From JANLSE01 sp038214135 (lineage in GTDB: Bacteria; Chloroflexota; Chloroflexia; Chloroflexales; Roseiflexaceae), in the NCBI GenBank assembly GCA_038214135.1, contig JBBQSD010000003.1, positions 1 through 64,000 on the forward strand: a stretch of DNA of 64,000 nucleotides. Direction: 5' to 3'. The translations under genes were made by a program, and so were the position numbers. Shown here one piece after another: positions 58,701 through 64,000 of this stretch (the first letter of the stretch is position 1; each line of letters begins with the position of its first letter). The notes under the pieces were generated by a model that ran no database searches, had not been told where the DNA came from, and saw only the letters and a program-made list of their open reading frames with translations.

Positions 58701-60087
58701 TGTGAATGGCAATCGCCAGGGTATCGCCGACCTCACGGGTGATAGTGATATGTTCGCGGGTAAAGAAGCCTGGTCTCGCCGCCAGTAGGTTGAGCGATCC
58801 AAGCAGGTTGCCCCCAACGATCAGCGGCAGCATAAGCGAGGCATGCATATTTGCGGCCTGCGGCAAGTTGGCAAACATGGGTTCTAGGTTCTGTGCATCT
58901 ATCAGCCATGGTTCACCCTGGCGGAAGCTAGGCGGATACTGGAACAGCGCCAATCGGATTGGCGTATCGGCCTGTGCTGGCCCATCATCACTACTGGTGG
59001 CTACCATAGTTCCTGTGAGAGCCTCTTGATCAAACAGTAGCACATGGGCACGCTGGCAGTTGATGAACTGGCGCAGCCATGTGAGCGCCGTCTCGGCGAT
59101 GACCGCAGCTGATTGCGATTGGAGGATGGCACGATCAATCGTATGCAGCAGCGCAAGCTGATCGGCTGAACGCTTCATAGCCTGCTCAGTACGCTTACTC
59201 TGAGTAACATCGTGCAGTGTGACGAACACCTGATATGGGTGAGGCTGCCCTGGTTTGAACTGCGGAATAGCATTGACATTCAGCCAGACCGTATCGTTCA
59301 GCCGGAGATTCAGGATACTCAGCACGACATTGCGAACAGGCATTCCGGTTTGCAGGGCAATCTGTGATGGATGCTGCCCTGGGCTGAGATTTGAGCCATC
59401 TTCGTTGGTGACCTGCCATCCTGATTTGGCCGTTATCCCGCGCATCACTTCATCGCGTGTCAAGCCAAGCATGTCGAGGGCAGTATCGTTAATTTCCGTT
59501 AGCATCCCATCGCTACGAATATACAGCGCACCCTGAGCCATGTTATCGAACATCATCCGATAGTTCAGTTCGCGCTCTCGCAATACTTGCTCAATGCGCA
59601 GGCGCTCGGTGATATCGAGCATGATCGACAGATAACATGGTTCGTTATCGAGTTCAATGGGGATAATTGAAAGCAGGAGATCGACCAACGCACCAGTATG
59701 GATGCGCGCTCGCATCGAATAATCATCGATCCGACCATCGCGCTCAAGCTGTTTGCGCGTCTCCAGCATCAACGATGCCTCTGGCCATAAACCAAGGCTC
59801 TCGGTTGTTTGACCCAACAATTGATCGCGAGTGTAGCCACTCATATGCTCGAAGGCTGGGTTCGCACCAATAATAACGCGATCCCTAGCACGAGTAATCA
59901 GGTTTGGGGCTGGGTTCGCATGAAAGATCCTGCGAAAGCGCTCTTCATTGGCACGCAGTGCCTGCAAAACGTGGGAGGCGTTCGTTTGCTGAAGCGATGC
60001 CAGAGTAGCTTCAAGCTCAGCGTTGCGTGCCCGCAACTGCGCGACCTCTGCGGCAAGCTGTATCTCGCCCGATGATATGATGTCCAT
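55759..60087 (-). CDS. Large hybrid sensor histidine kinase (PAS-PAS-4xGAF-HisKA-HATPase-REC)
   Basis: A 1442-residue cytoplasmic sensor with no membrane helix. A coiled coil (1-40) is followed by two PAS domains (about 45-165 and 170-300), four GAF domains (about 310-465, 475-650, 700-860, 890-1055) separated by coiled coils, HisKA (phosphorylated histidine in FLASMSHELRTPLTSVLGRT, about 1090), HATPase (NLLSNAVKFTPNG, DTGIGI, GTGLGLAL) and a C-terminal receiver (phosphoacceptor in ALILMDIQMAGMDG, lysine in NDYLTKPIS). GAF domains lack the cysteine-histidine pair of phytochromes as far as I can see. It has no adjacent response regulator, so output may go through its own REC or a separate HPt protein. 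Confidence 0.92.
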   Translation of the reverse strand: MDIISSGEIQLAAEVAQLRARNAELEATLASLQQTNASHVLQALRANEERFRRIFHANPAPNLITRARDRVIIGANPAFEHMSGYTRDQLLGQTTESLGLWPEASLMLETRKQLERDGRIDDYSMRARIHTGALVDLLLSIIPIELDNEPCYLSIMLDITERLRIEQVLRERELNYRMMFDNMAQGALYIRSDGMLTEINDTALDMLGLTRDEVMRGITAKSGWQVTNEDGSNLSPGQHPSQIALQTGMPVRNVVLSILNLRLNDTVWLNVNAIPQFKPGQPHPYQVFVTLHDVTQSKRTEQAMKRSADQLALLHTIDRAILQSQSAAVIAETALTWLRQFINCQRAHVLLFDQEALTGTMVATSSDDGPAQADTPIRLALFQYPPSFRQGEPWLIDAQNLEPMFANLPQAANMHASLMLPLIVGGNLLGSLNLLAARPGFFTREHITITREVGDTLAIAIHSAQLFEREQHARRVAELLHRASDVLARSLTLDDVLETLLDMLQQLIPYDTANVMLLEGEHILYVRHLRGYERWTNVVMSQAVSHDITETPALAELIATRRSLLISDTYQYPGWRRVPGGEHVACWLGVPLLASNEVVGIYSIDRHQANTLTKDDMRLAETLAATAGTAIARVQLFTRLQQELAERTRAEQALVEERALLEQRVAERTNELRLSLDRIQALYAVTNAAIATDQLGDALQMAVERVGSVINADRIVLLIFDWDTRQIKHCIYGGRSSPRAFIDVPFDEYMSGLTGWAIRERRPAISPKDIRDPRESIESQQRRIETKCGSIVVVPLYTLSDTFGTLTAINQQDEPDFTPTDVELMEAVASQISMAYARNKLTDSLRRANHELQAEIATSTQLATQIHKQAAQATALATFSRILSEAGLQQSTLLKTIAHQIAVLIGDSCIITQLSDDGAWRETVAVEHRDPERSALMWAVRPLQPIPTSVGTVGQVIRTGQALLLPTLTQAQVHEHTRPAQSGYMDRYIITSMLIVPMQMRGQTIGAIMVMRDQQNQPYTEEDQRILLDMAERAGLVIEKARLFVVAEQARLEAERATRLKDDFLASMSHELRTPLTSVLGRTELLSEEIYGPVTPRQRDALRSIDESGRHLLELINDILDLSKIGAGKLKPEWADVLVPEICSACLRMVAQTAHAKQVRVTHTIDNAITTLRADPRRLKQILVNLLSNAVKFTPNGGQVGLDVIGNPEQQTVTFTVWDTGIGIVQEDIPRLFQPFTQIDSGLSRQYEGTGLGLALVLRLAEAHDGNVSVESTFGQGSRFSVTLPWIKWIKQDSQEILVPEQTTNPAEAITVATKMPSQAKPVILLAEDQQENILMFLDYLPVYGYQVIIARDGYEAIAQAQANNPALILMDIQMAGMDGIQTIQHIRTLPRLQDTPIIALTALAMPGDRERCLAAGANDYLTKPISLRVLLAAIVTQLKPQ

Positions 60088-60277
60088 GTGAGCTCCAGAC
60101 CAATGTTGCCCGACCAGTTGTGCGTTTCTGTTAGTTCAGATTATCATATCACCAGACATATACGGATGCGACTCGCAAGAACAGCAATCGGAAGTCGGAA
60201 AAGGATAGGCTGTATCTGGGATTCATCGCAGATCTCGCGGAGTGATAGGGCGTGCTGTTTGCTGATTGCTCCAAAAT

Positions 60278-60297
60278 CCGCAGGCTGAAGCCTGCGG
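60278..60297. repeat. CCGCAGGCT-AGCCTGCGG palindrome
   Basis: CCGCAGGCTGAAGCCTGCGG forms a nine-base-pair hairpin in the 327-bp gap between the hybrid kinase and the Uma2 gene. The GGCTGAAGCC palindrome is a widespread dispersed bacterial repeat. The rest of the gap (60088-60277) shows no gene. Confidence 0.6.
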
Positions 60298-60320
60298 CCA
60301 GGGGATGATGCCTACTCCAG

Positions 60321-60357
60321 AACAAAAAGAGTCGGCAGGAACAATTCCTGCCGACTC
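60321..60357 (-). terminator. Rho-independent terminator of the Uma2 gene
   Basis: On the minus strand GAGTCGGCAGGAA and TTCCTGCCGACTC pair around a TTG loop, directly followed by TTTTTGTT. This is a classic intrinsic terminator 58 bp after the Uma2 stop. Confidence 0.85.
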
Positions 60358-60414
60358 CGCAACCCTTATTACGCTTATTGATAGTGTCAGCCTACTTATC
60401 GCTGACGGTTCGCC

Positions 60415-60993
60415 TCATGACTCTATGCGCGGCATGCCAGCGAACAATGTTGTGATATCCAGCGTAAAACCAACGAGCAGTGGAGTCGCGAGCACATTGC
60501 CGACGATCAAGGTTACAACAGATCGTAGTTCATTGCCATCGCTGCGATAGACATCGAGCGTGTGGCGTTGCCAATCGGCGATCCAATACTCCGCCACGCC
60601 GCGCCGAGCATAGACATCCAGCTTCAATTCTCGGTTGCGCCGCACATTCGCCGTACCGAGTGAGAGCACTTCAATCACCAACTCTGGCATCTCGTGTAGC
60701 TTTCCATCGGGCTCAAGTGCAATGGCAAGCCGCTCATGACTAATCCAAACCACATCTGGTATCAGGTTATCCTGATCGTCGAGAACAATACCTGGAGTAC
60801 TCGCCACTTCGCCGCTACCAGTAGCCTCGTTCCAATTTCCGATTGCACGTGCGATGCGATCAGCAACGAACTGATGGTACCAATTTGGAGCTTTTGACAC
60901 ATGCAGCTCTCCGTCGATAATCTCATAGCGCAGATCATCGTCGTCTGGGAAACGCACGAGATCAGCAATGGTCCATTGTTCGCTCGCAGTCAT
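60415..60993 (-). CDS. Uma2-family putative endonuclease (DUF820)
   Basis: A 192-residue PD-(D/E)xK protein. LRYEIIDGELHVSKAPNWYH gives the first acidic residue, LIPDVVWIS the PD, and PELVIEVLSLGTANVRRNRE with LKLDVYARRGVAEYWIAD the ExK-like site. Uma2 proteins are abundant in cyanobacteria and Chloroflexi, usually in many copies with no known function; nuclease activity is inferred from fold. The ATG at 60993 has a GGGTAGG site upstream; the 45-base extension has none. It has its own terminator and marks the start of the accessory tail of the window. Confidence 0.85.
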   Translation of the reverse strand: MTASEQWTIADLVRFPDDDDLRYEIIDGELHVSKAPNWYHQFVADRIARAIGNWNEATGSGEVASTPGIVLDDQDNLIPDVVWISHERLAIALEPDGKLHEMPELVIEVLSLGTANVRRNRELKLDVYARRGVAEYWIADWQRHTLDVYRSDGNELRSVVTLIVGNVLATPLLVGFTLDITTLFAGMPRIES

Positions 60994-61091
60994 AGCGCCT
61001 ACCCTTGTAACTGCCCGGCTCTCGTAATATTCTACCATGCGCCATAGCGTTCAAGAACCAGCACATCCTGAGGGATCAATCAGCGGCTCTG

Positions 61092-62783
61092 CTAAACAAG
61101 CATTTCACTACACACAATATACGGCCATGCAACTTCGTCCTCACGCTGTGGTTGTGAACGCTGCTGATCCAAATGATAGCGAGTGAAGAGTCGGCCTAGT
61201 TCTTGCACCAACGAAAGCCCTATCAGTTCAGCGCGCCTTATGGCGTTGGTCAGGCTCACGGTATGTTGCTGCTCGATCCGCCGCTGTGCAGCCTCGTGTG
61301 CAAACATGCTTTTTGTGTGTGACACAACGCTATTGTGGCGAGAGTCGAGAGGTATCGTCAGTTTATCTTTGGTGCAGCGTAAGATCTTCAGAATTTGGGC
61401 AATGTCGCGTGATACTATGCTACCGCTCTCATCGACAAGCAGCAATTGCTGGTACTGTCCTGCTTGGCAAAAGATCATGCGGCCTTTAGTTGTGCTATCA
61501 CGACCGCTCCTGATCCCGTTGCGGAGCTGCGCAATGCGTTCATACTCTTCGGGGTTGTCAGTGCGAAGTTGGCACAACAATTCTTCAGCTTCGTTGAGCC
61601 CAATCATGCTATCGTCGAGTTCTTCCTCAAGATCGACCGATTGATCACCGCTATAGATTGCGTACATTGCCTGCTCGTTCAGCGCTTCGCTGGGTTCAAG
61701 CACGGCGGTATCTTCCCCAATGGTTTCGTGGATTTCACGGATGCGACGACATAACACTTCATACAGGCCCAGGTTGCGTTCCAATGCCCGCTCTGGGAGG
61801 AAGTTGACGCCGTAAATAGTTGTGTACTCAGTACCAATGCGGTCGATACGTCCGAAACGCTGAATAAGGCGTACGGGATTCCAGTGGAGATCATAGTTGA
61901 CTATGGTATCGCAATCTTGCAGATTCAATCCTTCCGAGAGCACATCGGTAGCAATGAGCAGCTGGATTGGCGAGTCGCTTGGCCGTAGCTGTAGCTCGCG
62001 GTTCGAGGAAGGTGAAAAGCGGGCGACAATCCGGGCCTTATCGCGGTCGTTGCTGTAGATTACTTCAATCGATGGATCGCGACGCTCTGGATTTAATTGG
62101 CGAAAGAGATAACGCGCCGTGTCGGCGTATTGCGTGAACAGCAGCACTTTGCGATGATGTGCATGTGTATTAAGCAGTGTACGTAATTGCGTCAGCTTGG
62201 CATCACGGTCGGGAGTGATTGGTTGCACCAATACGACCATTTCTTCCAACACGGCAATATCATGGGCAATATGTGTTCGCAGCAACGTGATATTGAAATC
62301 AGCCGCAGGGTAGCGTTGGCTGATTATTCGCAATGTGTCGATCAACGCGAGATTATCGTAGGCATCAGCATCATGAAGAATGGTCGTTGCTTCTTCCCCG
62401 GCTGGTACAATGCCACTGTCGAGGGCGGTAAGAAAGGCGCGATGGGTTGTGAGCATGCGCCGGAGTGTTTCCGTGAAGTATTGGCGCAGGAATGTCATCA
62501 TTCCACAAAAACGTTTCCCGCTGCGTTTCCTCAAGCCTGTCGCGCACCAGCATATACAGCGTCTTCATGTAAATATCATAAGGCGTTGCTGCTGTAATGG
62601 CCCATGAACGCTGAAGCTCCTCCATCAGCGATTGGTCGAAGTTATCAGCCTCCTGGCACAATTCTTCGAACCAGTGTGTTAGCCGTTCATGGTTTTCCCG
62701 ACCGTGGACGACAACATTCAGTTCGGTGTTGTGGCTGATACCAGCAAGGCTAAAGTTACTGGAACCAACAATTGCAACGCCTG
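61092..62783 (-). pseudogene. Remnant of a PLD/SNF2-type helicase with the ATPase core deleted
   Basis: From 62783 the minus strand encodes the end of a phospholipase-D domain (VAIVGSSNFSLAGISHNTEL and NVVV) and the linker (HERLTHWFEELCQEADNFDQ ... RSWAITAATPYDIYMKTLYM). Near 62500 the frame changes and directly enters the helicase C-terminal half (TLRRMLTTHRAFLTALDSG, VLLFTQYADTARYLFRQLNP, IATDVLSEGLNLQDCDTIVN, RLIQRFGRIDRIGTE). Walker A and B of SF2 motif I-II, normally between these parts, are absent, so about 1 kb is missing. The remaining 480-codon frame (from 62534) is open and well preserved, implying recent deletion. Catalysis is impossible without the core. Confidence 0.8.
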
Positions 62784-63089
62784 GTTCATTTCGCGGCAGC
62801 GCACGGCAATGGCGGGCGTGATAGGGGCTAGAAAAAGGTTTTGTGAATCAAGCAGAAATCTGCGATATTCAGCCGCAACTATGTGATCATTAGTTTGCAA
62901 TGGTTGCGTAAGTACTTCGGTAAGAGTAATTACCGAGCTATACCCTGTAATGACTCCATTATCAATCAGACGAAATACCGCCCGCGCTCTGGCGAGATAG
63001 GTAACGTTGCGCTCGATAAGGTAGATGAATGGGGCTGTGTCCAAACCGAGCCGCCGCACACCATACAAGGGATCATGCTGATACGTCAT
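62718..63089 (-). pseudogene. vapC: VapC-type PIN toxin truncated at its C-terminus
   Basis: Residues 1-101 are a PIN domain: RLGLDTAPFIYLIERNVTYL carries the first acidic site, SVITLTEVLTQPLQTNDHIV the second, and NLFLAPITPAIAVRCREM leads toward the third. The expected continuation with the final aspartate (TPDALQLATA-type) is missing: at about 62780-62790 the frame runs into the PLD-helicase remnant, giving NQALQLLVPVTLALLVSATT out of frame. The start overlaps the antitoxin stop (ATGA). Without the last acidic residues it is probably inactive. Confidence 0.8.
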
Positions 63090-63322
63090 GATCGCTCATC
63101 CCATTCGTCACGAAGCCTATTGACATATTCTTGTGCATCGATTCCATGCCATAGATCCGCCCCAACACCTTCTAGGTCGAGAATACTTTCTTTTCGTGCT
63201 TCCTGCTGCGGCGTGTCTTGTACAAGAGCATTGGTAATGATGGCGACAAGACGAAGTTGCTCATCGCGGGTAAGCAGTTTAATCTGCGACTGGTATATCT
63301 GCTCGACATCCACTGCTACCAT
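63086..63322 (-). CDS. vapB: VapB-like antitoxin paired with the truncated PIN toxin
   Basis: A 78-residue protein with an N-terminal helix YQSQIKLLTRDEQLRLVAII and a C-terminal toxin-binding part SILDLEGVGADLWHGIDAQE followed by YVNRLRDEWDERS. This pattern recurs in antitoxins placed before PIN-domain toxins in Chloroflexi and cyanobacteria. The stop overlaps the toxin start. It looks intact, while its toxin is broken, which is the non-toxic direction of decay. Confidence 0.82.
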   Translation of the reverse strand: MVAVDVEQIYQSQIKLLTRDEQLRLVAIITNALVQDTPQQEARKESILDLEGVGADLWHGIDAQEYVNRLRDEWDERS

Positions 63323-63362
63323 TACGCACCTTCCTGATTACTAGTATAGCGTTCGTTAAGCC

Positions 63363-63611
63363 TTATCGATCCCACGAATCGCGCTCCTCGCGGATATATG
63401 CATCAACCTCTTCAGCGGTTTTGAACAAACGCCCGCCAGTATAATGAGCGTTTGCAAGATGCTGATCGATCGTCAGCTTTTTAGGCGGCGCGGGATGCAC
63501 GCTGTAGACCATACGCACATGCTCGGCAAAGCGCGCCAGCAGCAAAAGTTGTTCTTCCGGTTTGAGCGCTTCAGCCTGGGTTAATACATCATCAAGTGTT
63601 GGTGTTGTCAT
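63363..63611 (-). CDS. Orphan antitoxin-like protein (82 aa)
   Basis: Starts at the second of two ATG codons, six bases after AAGGGG. TLDDVLTQAEALKPEEQLLL is the helix typical of Phd/VapB-like short antitoxins, and FKTAEEVDAYIREERDSWDR is the C-terminal toxin-binding segment, alike in pattern to the preceding VapB. No toxin follows: the next gene downstream is the VapB of a different pair, 41 bp away. It is either an orphan antitoxin, possibly protecting against toxins elsewhere, or one half of a lost pair. Confidence 0.75.
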   Translation of the reverse strand: MTTPTLDDVLTQAEALKPEEQLLLLARFAEHVRMVYSVHPAPPKKLTIDQHLANAHYTGGRLFKTAEEVDAYIREERDSWDR

Positions 63612-63695
63612 CATACACCCCTTCAGAACTGTTCGCTTGCCGCGTTCATCGTTACTCAATTGTACCATGCCAGCTTATGGCAGCGGCGCAACATA

Positions 63696-64000
63696 TTACC
63701 GTATCTGTTTCCAGCGCGATGGATTACACAGTATATATTCACGTATACGGTGAAGATCCTGTTCGTTGCGAATGATATGTTCATAGTAGTTGCGTTGCCA
63801 AAGTTTACCAGGGAACAGTTGCCAGCCCTGCTGCCCAACGCGCTGAATATACATATGTATTGTGCATGATTTGAACGCCTGGACGACTCGGCCAATGCTG
63901 CCTGTCGCTGTACCGTGTGGCCATTTATGAGAATGTGGTGCTAGCGCAGAGGTTATATTCTCGGAAATACGTATAATGCCATGTATATGGTCGGGCATGA
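63696..64000 (-). CDS. REP-associated tyrosine transposase (RAYT), N-terminus beyond window
   Basis: The C-terminal part of an IS200/REP-type Y1 transposase. VMPDHIHG-type metal motif MPDHIHGIIRI is at the right edge, followed by SIGRVVQAFKSCTIHMYIQR and KLWQRNYYEHIIRNEQDLHR then IREYILCNPSRW, which is the catalytic-tyrosine helix and the usual end. Codons continue past 64000, so the start is not visible. RAYTs are single-copy domesticated transposases thought to mobilise REP palindromes; the many palindromic repeats in this window are possible substrates. Confidence 0.85.
   Translation of the reverse strand, partial: MPDHIHGIIRISENITSALAPHSHKWPHGTATGSIGRVVQAFKSCTIHMYIQRVGQQGWQLFPGKLWQRNYYEHIIRNEQDLHRIREYILCNPSRWKQIR

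Noticed and set aside
61092..62534. A functional 480-residue helicase
   Set aside because: It has only the C-terminal helicase half; Walker A and B are missing and PLD-linker sequence in another frame lies directly upstream, so it is annotated as a remnant.
60415..62783. Intact DISARM/BREX-like defence system
   Set aside because: Only a Uma2 protein and a broken PLD-helicase are present; no methyltransferase, phosphatase or BrxL/DrmB-type gene accompanies them.

Overview
This 64 kb window (moderate GC, roughly mid-fifties by eye) reads as a chromosome segment of a Chloroflexota bacterium, most likely class Chloroflexia. Indicators are a cyanobacterial/Chloroflexi-type bidirectional NAD hydrogenase (hoxEFUYHW), lipoproteins with Ala-Pro-Thr linkers after the lipobox, a MalT-type ATPase fused to a SARP/BTAD activator, a very large PAS/GAF hybrid kinase, and intergenic arrays of 7-8 bp oligomers. 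A phytyl-phosphate-kinase-like DUF92 protein and an MGDG-synthase-like glycosyltransferase would suit a phototrophic lineage, but no photosynthesis gene is present, so that is only a hint. No tRNA, rRNA, CRISPR array or intact insertion sequence was recognised.

Layout. 1-6.7 kb: truncated homoserine dehydrogenase; an Lrp/52-aa membrane protein/EamA exporter operon; a MocR-type regulator divergent from a sugar-1-phosphate nucleotidyltransferase, which is followed by a McrB-like AAA+ protein with eroded active sites. 7.4-13.6 kb: complete oligopeptide ABC importer. 13.9-16.9 kb: cysteine desulfurase, a 57-aa membrane protein, an SRPBCC protein and DUF92. 17.2-23.8 kb (minus strand): coaE, an operon of two zinc-ribbon proteins and an amidohydrolase-CYTH fusion, Sua5-type tsaC, hisD. 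24.0-28.2 kb: Type III restriction-modification. 28.2-34.9 kb: lipoprotein, hisG, MazEF-type toxin-antitoxin with a clear autoregulatory promoter, and a PIG-L / MoxR / DUF58 / membrane-protein operon.

35.1-43.5 kb: a membrane protein, a thioredoxin-reductase-like flavoprotein without redox cysteines, then hoxE-F-U-Y-H-W, encoding diaphorase, [NiFe] hydrogenase and the maturation protease; no hyp genes are in the window. 43.6-48.5 kb: ECF sigma factor with overlapping anti-sigma, two membrane proteins (one an AspT/YidE-type transporter) and pyrE. 48.6-60.1 kb: VanW-like wall protein, GT28 glycosyltransferase, MalT-HEAT-SARP activator, 1442-residue hybrid histidine kinase. 60.4-64 kb is a decaying accessory tail: Uma2 nuclease, a PLD-helicase remnant fused by deletion to a truncated VapC, its VapB, an orphan antitoxin-like protein and the end of a REP-associated transposase.

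The most unusual feature is non-coding. Gaps between genes repeatedly carry elements built from tandem 7- or 8-bp oligomers arranged as inverted arms around a short core. At least four sequence families share this architecture; three hairpin loci of one family lie in hydrogenase-locus gaps, and one element of another family encloses a coding-like remnant. A fifth family of pyrimidine-rich palindromes sits mostly at operon ends.
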